This document shows positions 8,065 through 16,214 of a stretch of DNA of 18,740 bases, in pieces. Positions within the stretch are counted from its first letter, which is position 1; the number at the start of each line of letters is the position of its first letter. The position numbers were made by a program, and so were the translations under genes. The notes beneath the pieces are model-generated. The model had not been told where the DNA came from and ran no database searches. It saw only the letters and a list, made by a program, of their open reading frames with translations. Source of the DNA: Carex sylvatica (lineage: Eukaryota; Streptophyta; Magnoliopsida; Poales; Cyperaceae); NCBI GenBank assembly GCA_964058845.1, contig CAXKVR010000153.1, forward strand, positions 1 through 18,740, given 5' to 3'.

Positions 8065-8500
8065 ATATATTAATAAAAAATGAGATCGATTAATATGCTT
8101 CCACAAGTACTTCCACACCATATACTTATAAGTCGTTCTTGTGTTTTAAAGTTCAAATAGTTGATCCAAACTATTCAACATTATATTCATATTAAAACAT
8201 AAATGGAGATCAAATTTTACATTTTTTTAAATTTTTACTATTTTTTAAGGTAGGTTGAAAATTATTGTTTTTATGGTCCCTAATTTTTTGAACCAATGGA
8301 TTTTTTATCTATTTTAAAAAATAGTAAATAAATTTCAAAAAATATAAAATTTTATCTCGAAGTACATTTTAATGTGGATATTATGTTGAACAGTTCAGAT
8401 TGACTATTTAGACTTTAAAAATATAAAAATAACTTATAAACATATGACGTTAAAGTACTTGTAGATGCATATTAGTCAATCTCATAAAAAATTATATATA
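8065..8500. repeat. Long inverted repeat, arms of roughly 200 bp
   Basis: The left arm (about 8065-8260) and right arm (about 8290-8500) are imperfect inverted copies with a short spacer. Matched words in order, left versus inverted right, include GA..GATT.ATATGC, CACAAGTACTT / TACAAGTACTT, ACTTATAAGT / GTTTATAAGT, ACTATTCAACA / ACTGTTCAACA, and TTTACTATTTTTTAA in both. A transcript would fold into a hairpin of nearly 440 nt. It may be the core of the surrounding hAT MITE or a separate foldback element inside it. Confidence 0.7.
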
Positions 8501-8571
8501 CAATGAAAAACTTTCTACCGCTCCGAATTTCAAAATTTTCAGGGTCAGCTCTGAATAAGACTGATGACCGT

Positions 8572-9331
8572 TAGGGGTGGCAACGAGCTGTTAAAGAGCG
8601 AGCTAGGCTACACTTGTACTCGGCTTGTTGGTATATCAAGTTGAGCGAGCGAGTTTGGATTTTAGGTTCCGAGCTAAAACTATTGCTCAAGACTGACTCG
8701 TGGCTTGTCTGAGCGAGCCGAGCTAGCTCGTTACTAGCTTGGCAGATTTATAAATTTATATACTTTCTTTCCGGCTATATCTTAAATTTTCATAATACAT
8801 CTTATCAATTATAGCTAAAATAAAATAATACTTATATGACTAATTACTGAGGAATACTCTTAATTCAATTGTAATTAAGTAAATCAACTGATATAAATTA
8901 AATTTACAACTAAATTCATACAAACATATTCACAGAATAAATTCATACATATCAAATCAAACAAATTCATACAAATTAACTTAATTGCTTATAATTAATT
9001 CACACATATTTCATACATAATTACCATCAACTTAAACACAGTCCAAAGTGTAATTGTCATAATACTGGCTATAACATCCACAAACCATAATATTCCTAAT
9101 CTAAAGTTAATAAATCCGATTAAACTATTAAACTATGTATATTAAATAGCTCATTAACGACTGAGCTGGCTCGTGCCGAGCCAGGTCAAACTCAAACTCA
9201 TTAATTTTGGCTCGAGTATATAGCGAGCGAGCTAATTTTAATTCGATCTACTAACGAACGAGCTGTTACCGATCGAGTCATAGACGAATACCAAGCAGGC
9301 CATGAGCCACCAACTTTTTTTGCCAGTCCTA
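8572..9331. mobile_element. hAT-type non-autonomous element (760 bp), TAGGGGTGGCAA terminus
   Basis: The left end TAGGGGTGGCAA and the right end TTGCCAGTCCTA are inverted repeats with two mismatches. The exact 8-bp target duplication ATGACCGT lies at 8564-8571 and 9332-9339. GAGCGAGC / GCTCG words crowd both subterminal regions (8595-8745 and 9150-9300), as for hAT transposase-binding arrays. The middle (8750-9140) is AT-rich with no ORF, so it depends on transposase from elsewhere. Confidence 0.85.
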
Positions 9332-9339
9332 ATGACCGT

Positions 9340-9770
9340 GATGTTGATCGTCACGGCTGACGCCTCTTATGGGTACTTTTGTAGAAGCAAATTTGGAATT
9401 TTATGGATGTTAAAATAATGTCCCACTCAAGTATTTCTTGGGCCTCACGGCCGAAATTGTCAAATTCGTATCGTTTGCATTAACGGAAAAAGGAATTTTT
9501 TGAGTTAATACATCTGTTCCGTTCAATTAGTTTTAAGAGTCGTGTAAATTAAATCCGCACTAATATTGAAGACCTCCTATAGTTTAGATAGAGACCAGAT
9601 GGACTCCATTTACAATCGGACGGTACATATCTATTAACTCAAAAATTCTCTTTTGCGTTAATGCAGACGATGTGGACTCGAAATTGTCATACTACATTAC
9701 TATCTACTACCCGACCTTCGAGAATATTTGATTTTTCTAACTCAAATTTTCTGGGTCTGTTCAGCCGACT
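9340..9770 (+). repeat. Unclassified repeat block, copy B (split by a MITE)
   Basis: It matches copy A in order: CACGGCTGACGCCTCT, AAATTTGGAATTTTATGGAT, TAATGTCCC, AGTATTTCTTGGGCCTCACGG; then, after the 9463-9678 element, TTGTCATAC, CCCGA, TTTGATTTTTCTAA and TCAAATTTT. Copy A reads straight through the MITE position and so serves as an empty site. A second AT-rich insertion follows at about 9780. Further upstream homology to A is at 7631-7646. Confidence 0.7.
9463..9678. mobile_element. Mutator-type MITE (216 bp) inside repeat copy B
   Basis: CGAAATTGTCA is repeated exactly at 9452-9462 and 9679-9689 (a 9- to 11-bp duplication, as in Mutator-like elements). The termini are long imperfect inverted repeats: left ATCG..TGCATTAACG and GAATTTTTTGAGTTAATA, right the inverted equivalents to about 75 bp. 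The terminus matches that of the 60-bp mini-element at 13660-13719. No ORF. Confidence 0.8.
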
Positions 9771-9779
9771 AAAAAATTT

Positions 9780-10115
9780 AAAATAATTTTTTTTTTTAAT
9801 TTTAATAACTTAAAATTTTAAATTTAAAAATTAAAATACAACTGTTAAATATCATCTATATTATTTTTTCTATATGCATATAAAAAATTATCACATTTTA
9901 ATTTTATTTTATGTAAACTAATAAGTTGAAAAATCAACGTCTAGAAATTATCTACATTATTACGTTTTTTATAATCTCTTAATGACAACTAAAATAAAAT
10001 TGTAATGTCATGATTTTTTATGAGCACATAGATAAAATAATTTAGATTATATTCTACAGTTTTATTTTGATTTTTAATTTTTAAATTTTGAGTTATTAAA
10101 GTTATAAAAAATGGA
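9780..10115. mobile_element. AT-rich foldback MITE, arms of about 115 bp
   Basis: The left arm (about 9800-9914) and right arm (about 9990-10103) are inverted copies: TTTAATAACTTAAAATTT against TTTAATAACTCAAAATTT, then AACTGT..AATAT.ATCTA.ATTATTTT, then CATAAAAAAT.AT. The loop is about 75 bp. It interrupts copy B where copy A is nearly continuous (GCCGACTAAA to CAAGTTGT.TTCGGAT). Exact ends and target duplication are unclear because of the T/A runs. Confidence 0.65.
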
Positions 10116-10650
10116 GGCATGATGAAGGCACAAAAAATAAAGATATTTGAACCCTCCTCATTCTTTATCAAGTTGTATTCGGATCATATTTTTATTTTCT
10201 CACCAAAATTCTCCTCCTAACTCAAAATATAGAAACAAAAAAGAACATGAAGTCATCCTATCAAAGAATTTTCGTCACATTAACTAAGCATAATTTCTCT
10301 CTTTCACAAAGTACCCCACTAATACCCTTCATGATACCTTCCATTTACGTCCAGAAAATGCCCAAAATACCCCACTAATCCAAAACTTATATATATCTGT
10401 CAACTGGCGGAAACATGATGAGCGGTTTAGAAATTTTTTACTAAGAAGATAGAAGAGGAAGATGCATGCGACTCCTCTCATGTTAAAAGGGAATGTATGA
10501 GAAACGTGCTGTCTTGAGGTTTTGCAGGAACTTGCATAAAATTTTCTACAATGGAAAAGTCAAATTACAATGTTAAAGAATGAACAGACCTTACTAGTAG
10601 AAGTAACCTATGATGGGCTTTGCACTCCCATGGACCACCACATTGCTCAT
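10116..10650. other. Intergenic, no gene seen
   Basis: The first part (to about 10200) resumes copy-A-like sequence (CAAGTTGTATTCGGATCAT at 10169-10187). A 12-bp word TACCCCACTAAT occurs twice (10312-10323 and 10368-10379). AAAGAATGAAC..CCTTACT at about 10574-10594 resembles 7031-7050 upstream of copy B, suggesting that the duplicated unit extends there. No coding frame is supported. Confidence 0.5.
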
Positions 10651-10803
10651 GTTTGTCGTCCCGGCTGACGCCTTAAGGATACTTCTCTTCGGAGAAAGAA
10701 ACAAATTTGAAAATTTTATTGATGTTAAATACTGTTCCATTCCAGTATTTCTTGGACCTCACGGCCCTTGTCGAATATTTGAATTTCCAAGTCCAATCTT
10801 CTA
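10651..10803 (+). repeat. Unclassified repeat block, copy C
   Basis: Third copy: TCGTCCCGGCTGACGCC, then GAGAAAGAAACAAATTTG, TTTTATTGATGTTAAAT, CAGTATTTCTTGGACCTCACGG, then CTTGTCGAATATTTGAATTT. It lacks the segment between the CTCACGG and GAATATTTGA words that is present in B, and it ends at CTTCTAG. CACTCCCATGG at 10623-10633 echoes the CACTCCATGG upstream of copy A. A short open frame through it is not conserved in A or B. Confidence 0.65.
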
Positions 10804-11388
10804 GTATATGAAATGATATTACATGAATATAATCTGTTCGTAATATTGTTGATAACTAAGTTGAATATAACAGTGAAATCAGGAAAATAGAAAAACTTAA
10901 TTTCCGATTACAAGAAAGAGAGTTGGCCGGGAGCATCTCCAGTCAGGTATCATTAAGTGCCAAGTTAATCAATTTTCATTTGCAAAAAATTGACACATTT
11001 TGTCAAGAATATTCTATTTTAACTGATTAAAACCAGAGTTCAATGTTTGTAGATCGAAATATGATTTTACGAATGATACAGATGTTGGATTAACAGGTTA
11101 TATTAAATTGATTACTTTTGGGAATTTGGAAGTGCATTACTGACTTCCAGTTAATTAGATAACTGCAGTGCCCAACTGGCAACTGCCCATGGTCTGATAA
11201 CTTAAGTTGGATTCAATTATATAGCTTCGGGCCCTAGAACACAGCTAACTAATTACGTAGGAGTGCTGACATGATAGTGGCAATGGATGGGCCTACTCAT
11301 GTACCAGCAATTTTGTTTGAAGCCTTTCAATGCTGTCGGCCATTGGTATAACGTCAGTCCAGGATTTTATTAGCCACTTTTGAGTAGA

Positions 11389-11486
11389 GTTGTTAGAACA
11401 TTCATTGATGCAGGCAGCGTGGTTAGATCCGTGGAGTACAGTTGTTAAAACATTCATTGATGCAGGCAGCGTGGTAAGATTTGTGG
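11389..11486. repeat. 52-bp tandem duplication
   Basis: GTTGTTAGAACATTCATTG begins at 11389 and recurs at 11441 with one change. Both copies continue CAGGCAGCGTGGT.AGAT..GTGG. The unit is 52 bp, so it would shift frame if translated. The surroundings (10804-11388 and 11487-12071) show no gene; an open frame on the minus strand here has no recognisable domain. Confidence 0.85.
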
Positions 11487-11601
11487 CTGAGAGAGACACA
11501 GCACGGTGCCTAGTTCCTGGTCTTAAATAGCTAAAGGTTCGACATTTTGTTAGGTAAAATAACTTGAGAATAGAAAAGTTCACCATACCTGATCTTAAAC
11601 A

Positions 11602-11630
11602 TGTGTGTGTGTGTGTGTTTTTTTTTTTTT
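11602..11630. repeat. (TG)n plus T-tract microsatellite
   Basis: TGTGTGTGTGTGTGTG runs directly into a T-run, followed by CAATCACACACG. It is likely polymorphic. Confidence 0.85.
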
Positions 11631-12071
11631 CAATCACACACGTAACGATTTGCCAATTTGAGATGGGATTGGGTTTTGTACAAATAGCTTTGGATAAAGT
11701 TTCATTCAAAAGTCAAGCTTAAACATTTGATTTGTATTGAGATTTGTGCAAATATATTTCAAATTTTAAAAATTTAAATAGCCCTTTGAATTTAACTATT
11801 TATATGAATTTTGATGCAGATCAGACGGTTGAGGTAAGACTTTGTATGAGACTTTATCGTTTGGACAAAAATTCCACCCATTTGAGATAAAGCTAATTTT
11901 TCTAGCTCATGAATTACAAATCCCAAGTTTCAGTAACTATCAGCCAATTATAATGTCATAAAGAAAACTGATACGAAATATGCTGGCAGTTTACTAAAAC
12001 AAAGGATCGAAATTATTCTAATGTTTCCGATGAAACAAGAGAAACACTCCGCATCGTCATCCATTCAAGTC

Positions 12072-13484
12072 CTATTCTCCCTTATGAAATTCTTCTAGAT
12101 CTTTAAGGAACTGAACAAACGCTTGGGAAGAAGATCCCCCTTCTCCGAGCGCCTCGGCAGCCTCCTGCTTCACCACCGCCATGCGCTCTTTCAGTGCCTT
12201 CCCTCCTTCAGACTCCATTAGCCACCTTACCTTGGTTTCAACCTCTTCAGCCCGTACCAACCCTTCATCATACCCATCCATCACGGCCGCAATCTTCATC
12301 TCTTCCACCAAGATCACCTTATTCAATCTCTGCTCAGCATACAGTGGCCAGCATATCATCGGCACTCCGTAAGTGATTGCCTCTAGTGTTGAATTCCACC
12401 CACAATGGCTCACGAACACACCAACCGACTCGTGCCGTAGAACCTGAGCTTGAGGAGCCCATGATTTTACAACCACGCCACGGTCTTTGGTCCGGTCAAG
12501 GAACCCCTCTGGTAAGACAGTATCCAGATCAGGCTCGGACTGCGCCTCAAGGAGCTTATTCGGGTCATCCTGAATCTTCACCACCCAGAGGAACCTGTGA
12601 CCGCTATTTTCTAGCCCAACTGCAATTTCTTTAACCTGCTCTGGTAAGAAAGCACCCATGCTGCCGAAGCACAGGAAAACCACGCTCTGTTTTGGCTGGG
12701 AATCGAGCCATGTGAGGCACTCGTGTTTTGCTTCATTGTGGCTGCCTTCACTTTGAGTAATCAATGGTCCTACGCAATAAACCGGTGGCATTTTATGGCT
12801 CCACAGCCCGGCTCTCAGAGCCTTCACGGCTTTTGGTTCGAGTTCCTCAAAGGTGTTGAGGAGTATCCCATCAGCTTCAACATATTGTGGCCAGTTCGCA
12901 ATGCGTGTTTTGTAGGATTCACTTGATCGGTCATGCACATTTTGTGGTAAATCAGATGCTGGCACCGGTGGAAGCCCTGGGAAGTCGATTGGCGTTCTTC
13001 CCATGTCCTTGAAAGAAGTAGAGGGAGTTTTGTCAAGAACTGCAACATGAAAGAAGACGGCAAGAACAGAGGCAGGAGAGGGCATGAAAAAGTAGGTCGG
13101 GATACACAATTTATCAGTCACTTCAAGTGCCACTGTGCAAAACATGTCAAGCACAATACCGCGTACAGAGGTGGCTTTCGAAATGGAAATTAGGAAATCA
13201 AGAAGATTTGAGTTGCCTCCCCGCAGGATGTTGAACATCTGGCCGAAAGGGTTGTGGCTAGCTTCAGCAGGGATGGGGATGGTGGGAAGGATATGGAATG
13301 AGATCGACGGGTTGGCCGAGGCGAAGCTCGAGATGACTTTTGCGCTGGAGCCCGATGTTGGTGGTGGATCAACGGTCACAATGGTGACAGCGAGGTTGTT
13401 GCGAAGGAAGAGCTTTGCAAGTGCAACCATTGGCACAAGGTGCCCAACGCCCATGCCAGCGTAGAGCACTACCGTCTCCTTCAT
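12072..13484 (-). CDS. UDP-glycosyltransferase gene 2 (UGT88-like, single exon)
   Basis: The 470-residue family-1 glycosyltransferase is complete from ATG (13484-13482) to TAG (12074-12072). Predicted role: cytosolic glucosylation of a phenolic or flavonoid-type acceptor from UDP-glucose. The catalytic His15 (GVGH) and Asp113 (VLDMFC) are present. FLCFGSMGAF is at 270-279. The PSPG box spans Trp342-Gln385 with the usual HCGWNS (360-365), Trp363 and terminal Gln385. An in-frame TTG 36 nt upstream gives a longer open frame, but MKETVVLY matches the start of gene 1, so the ATG is preferred. Gene 2 is convergent with gene 1. The two proteins are most alike from LPEGFLDRTK through the PSPG box to WLMESEGGK. 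The coding sequence looks GC-richer than the flanks, as in other intronless UGTs. No lesion is seen. The acceptor is unknown. Confidence 0.95.
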   Translation of the reverse strand: MKETVVLYAGMGVGHLVPMVALAKLFLRNNLAVTIVTVDPPPTSGSSAKVISSFASANPSISFHILPTIPIPAEASHNPFGQMFNILRGGNSNLLDFLISISKATSVRGIVLDMFCTVALEVTDKLCIPTYFFMPSPASVLAVFFHVAVLDKTPSTSFKDMGRTPIDFPGLPPVPASDLPQNVHDRSSESYKTRIANWPQYVEADGILLNTFEELEPKAVKALRAGLWSHKMPPVYCVGPLITQSEGSHNEAKHECLTWLDSQPKQSVVFLCFGSMGAFLPEQVKEIAVGLENSGHRFLWVVKIQDDPNKLLEAQSEPDLDTVLPEGFLDRTKDRGVVVKSWAPQAQVLRHESVGVFVSHCGWNSTLEAITYGVPMICWPLYAEQRLNKVILVEEMKIAAVMDGYDEGLVRAEEVETKVRWLMESEGGKALKERMAVVKQEAAEALGEGGSSSQAFVQFLKDLEEFHKGE

Positions 13485-13529
13485 ATTGCCTCTCGCTCGC
13501 TGGCTCGCTCTCTCCTTCAATGATTCAAT

Positions 13530-13540
13530 CTATAATAATG
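13530..13540 (-). promoter_or_regulatory. Weak TATA-like element before UGT gene 2
   Basis: The minus strand reads ATTATTATAG here, about 46-56 bp upstream of the ATG. That would give a very short leader. No better TATA box was seen between the ATG and the mini-MITE at 13660-13719. A purine-rich GAGAGAGCGAGCCAGCGAG stretch lies just before the ATG. Confidence 0.2.
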
Positions 13541-13659
13541 TCCTCTGAAAAAAGAGGAAGCTTGGAATTAATTGTTTTGTTGGAAGAGTAATTGCATTTG
13601 AATTGTTTTCCTATCAGCGCCCACAAAACAAGATGGATGCGAATCCTCCACAAAACAAG

Positions 13660-13719
13660 AATCCATATCCTCTGCATTAACTCAAAAGATATTTTGAGTT
13701 AATGCAAACGATACGAATT
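13660..13719. mobile_element. 60-bp palindromic Mutator-type mini-MITE upstream of UGT gene 2
   Basis: Two 28-bp arms, each containing TGCATTAACTCAAAA, are inverted around a 4-bp GATA spacer with four mismatches. An exact 9-bp duplication CAAAACAAG flanks it at 13651-13659 and 13720-13728. The outer arm (ATACGAATT on the right) matches the terminus of the 216-bp element at 9463-9678, so it is an extreme internal-deletion derivative of that family. It lies 175 bp upstream of the gene 2 ATG. The following 13741-14648 is AT-rich intergenic DNA with no gene seen. Confidence 0.8.
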
Positions 13720-14653
13720 CAAAACAAGATTCCATTTAAAAATAGTGCGCTGTCCTGTCCATTTGCAAAATTATTGTTTGTTTTTATCAAAGCAAAAAAC
13801 AAAAAAAAATGTCTCTGAGAATGATTTGTACAATGCTTACAAGAAGAAAAGGAATTCCGGTCCGTAATCTTTACATTGCAAAAAGGTAAAAAGAAAGAAA
13901 AAATGTCCTCATTATGAGAAAAAAAATATTCTTGTTATTTTGCGTGTTATGATAAAAATGTAAAAATTTACAGCTGAATGTCTTTTTTACCCTCTTAAAA
14001 AAAAACCCAATATCTACCTTTTTGAGAAAATTTCAAAATTACCAAGTCCTCAAATGTAATATTCACAACCATCAGGTATATCTGCGGCCCAGATAATTCT
14101 GAAATTTTTCTAAAAAATAGTTATTTGATTTATTATTTTTGAAAGATGGTAAATATGGAATATTCTTGTCAACTTACCACTTTGCGTGTCCTCAACCCGT
14201 ATATTTCTCATAAAAATAATATCCTCATAATTTAAAAAAATAATAATTCCTCAAACCGTACCCTTCTGGCCTTCTCTCATAAAAATTAAAAAGTAGTGTG
14301 ACGGGTTAACATTGTCAGAGCGGATTTATGTGGAGAGGAAGATCAAATTGAAATTTTCTTAATTTTGTCTTTTAAATTTGTTAACTTTTATTAAAAAAAA
14401 ACATACTATTAATTCTCATAAATTAAAATTACAATTATACTCTCCTAAAATAAATTACAGATACATAGGTATCCAGATTTTTATCTCAATTTTCTGCTTC
14501 CCGAACAATAGCCCCATAGATTGTTCACGTGGCTCTCATTTGAACCATAAGTTGGTTCTGAACTTGTGATTCAATATGTAATTTTGCGTGAGTAGAATCA
14601 CTCTTTAGGCCGTCATGGACCAAATACATTTTTTACAATAATGACATTATGTC

Positions 14654-14959
14654 TGTTAAGAAAGAATAATATCAGTCTCAGAATATTATCCATTATAGGC
14701 TAACTTAGACAACAAATCAAGCTAGCTTCAAATTGATAGCTGTCAAGCTATAATTAGTACCCAGCTAGATTCTTGTAATTAGGTAATAATTAGGATGTAA
14801 TTAGGCAACATATTCTGCCAATGCAAAATAGGAAGTAGCCAAACGGCTAGTAGTGTAATTTAGGCTTATATATACACCCATGTACAAAACATGTAATTAA
14901 TTAGAAAAAATAATCAAGAACAATTGTTCATCATTTTCTCTACTCTTTAAATTTCCACA
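14654..14959 (+). repeat. 5' LTR of copia element
   Basis: It runs from TGTTAAGAAAG to TTTCCACA. A TATATATA promoter-like box is at 14867-14874. It aligns without gaps to the 3' LTR with 12 substitutions in 306 bp (about 4%), 11 of them transitions, including a CG-versus-TA pair at one CpG. Confidence 0.95.
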
Positions 14960-15519
14960 TGGTATCAGAGCCAGGTATTGACTACCAAGAAACTTTTGCA
15001 CCAGTAGCTAAGATGAGTACAGTTAGAATCCTGTTATCAGTAACTACCAACTTAGGATGGAACCTATTCCAAATGGATGTAAAAAATGCATTTCTTCAAG
15101 GCAATTTGGAAGAAGAAGTCTATATGACTCTTCCTCCAGGTCATAAAATTACATCAGATCCATCATTGGTGTGTAAGCTAAGGAAGGCAATTTATGGGCT
15201 AAAGCAATCTCCAAAAGCATGGTATGCCAAGCTAAGCTCTTTCCTTCTAAAAAATAATTTTGTTAAAAGCACAGCTGATTATTCCATGTTTATTAAACAT
15301 TTTGAAAAATCAACCACCATTATCCTTGTTTATGTAGATGACATTATCATTACTGGAAATGATAATGAAGAAATTAAAAGAGTTAAGCAATCATTGAAAA
15401 ATGAGTTTGATATCAAGGATCTTGGTACACTCTCATATTTTCTTGAAATAGAAATAGCTCACTCAAGCAAAGGATTATTTCTATTCCAAAGAAAATATGT
15501 TCTTGACTTGTTAAAATAG
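14959..15519 (+). pseudogene. Copia reverse transcriptase fragment
   Basis: The open frame of 186 codons begins at the ATG made by the LTR/primer-site junction. After five residues it enters the conserved copia RT start (GIDYQETFAPVAKM). Catalytic aspartates are visible: Asp40 in FQMDVKNAFL and Asp127-Asp128 in YVDDIIITGND. The AIYGLKQSP and FDIKDLG motifs are also present. TAG at 15517-15519 interrupts just after YVLDLLK; the same frame then continues TGKLGAKPASTPME, so this is a single nonsense change rather than the true end. It lacks all upstream polyprotein. FLEIEIA has Glu where copia RTs usually have Gly. Confidence 0.9.
14960..14972 (+). other. Primer-binding site (initiator tRNA-Met type)
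   Basis: TGGTATCAGAGCC follows the LTR directly. This is the usual complement of the 3' end of plant initiator tRNA-Met found in copia elements. The final A of the LTR plus TG of this site forms an ATG at 14959-14961. Confidence 0.9.
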
Positions 15520-16194
15520 ACTGGTAAGTTAGGAGCAAAACCAGCCAGTACCCCAATGGAAACCAGTATTAAACTTGGACCAGAAGATGGTGAACCACTA
15601 CCTGACATAGGACAATATCAGAGGTTGGTAGGAAAATTGATATACCTTACGGTTACTAGACCTGATATTGCATTTGCAGTTAGTGTTGTAAGTCAATTTA
15701 TGCATGCTCTGCGTACCAGTCACTTGAGTACCATTGATAGAATACTGAGATATCTCAAAGGTACTCCAGGTCGAGGAATCTGGATGAAGAAAAATGTTAC
15801 TAACAATGTGGTTGGTTATTCTGATGCAGATTGGGCCGGAAGCTGTGACAGAAAATCAACCACAGGGTTTTGTACTCTTGTAGGTGGAAACCTGGTGACA
15901 TGGAAAAGCAAGAAGCAGAATGTTGTGGCACGATCAAGCGCAGAGTGCAAAGGAACTATACAGATGTACTGTGACAATCAAGCAGCACGGCACATTGCAT
16001 CTAATCCCGTCTTCCATGAAAGAACGAATCATATTGAAGTTGATTGCCACTTTGTTTGAGACAAGGTGCAATCAGGAGAAATTGAGACACCATTTGTTAG
16101 AAGCCAATAGCAACTAGCAGACATATTCACCAAAGCACTCAACAAACCAACATTTGAAAGTATACTTAGCAAGTTGGGATCAATCAATTTATTC
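15520..16194 (+). pseudogene. Copia RNase H / polyprotein C-terminus, broken
   Basis: It continues the RT frame after the TAG. The RT-RNase H connection (KLIYLTVTRPDIAFAV, SQFMHA, ILRYLKGTPGRG) and RNase H motifs are seen: SDADWAG, then ARSSAE, then YCDNQAARHIASNP and HERTNHIEVDCHFV. Between SSAE and QMYCDNQ only a few residues remain where copia RNase H normally has several dozen, so an in-frame deletion has removed part of the domain. Further stops are TGA at 16057-16059 (probably from CGA) and TAG at 16108-16110. The tail QLADIFTKAL...LSKLGSINL is still readable. Confidence 0.85.
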
Positions 16195-16203
16195 GAGTCC
16201 AAC

Positions 16204-16214
16204 TTGAGGGGGAG
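16204..16214 (+). other. Polypurine tract
   Basis: TTGAGGGGGAG lies directly before the 3' LTR, the expected plus-strand primer position and a common copia sequence. Confidence 0.9.

Larger units (their letters stand above)
7660..8553. mobile_element. hAT-type MITE, interrupted (about 656 bp without the insert)
   Basis: The left terminus CAGGACC (7660-7666) continues as GGCCCTGG after the nested element. The right end is CAGGGTCAGCTCTG (8540-8553), whose reverse complement CAGAGCTGACCCTG mirrors it. The flanks GATGAGAC (7652-7659) and AATAAGAC (8554-8561) agree at 6 of 8 positions, an aged 8-bp hAT duplication. The interior carries a very long inverted repeat (8065-8500). No transposase is encoded. 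Confidence 0.6.

Noticed and set aside
10610..10804. 64-codon open frame over repeat copy C
   Set aside because: The frame is not preserved in copies A or B.
11293..11709. 138-codon minus-strand open frame
   Set aside because: It crosses a 52-bp tandem duplication that shifts frame, a TG microsatellite and a T-tract, and has no domain.
12181..13464. Several plus-strand open frames over UGT gene 2
   Set aside because: They are antisense shadows of a GC-richer coding sequence; none shows a recognisable motif.
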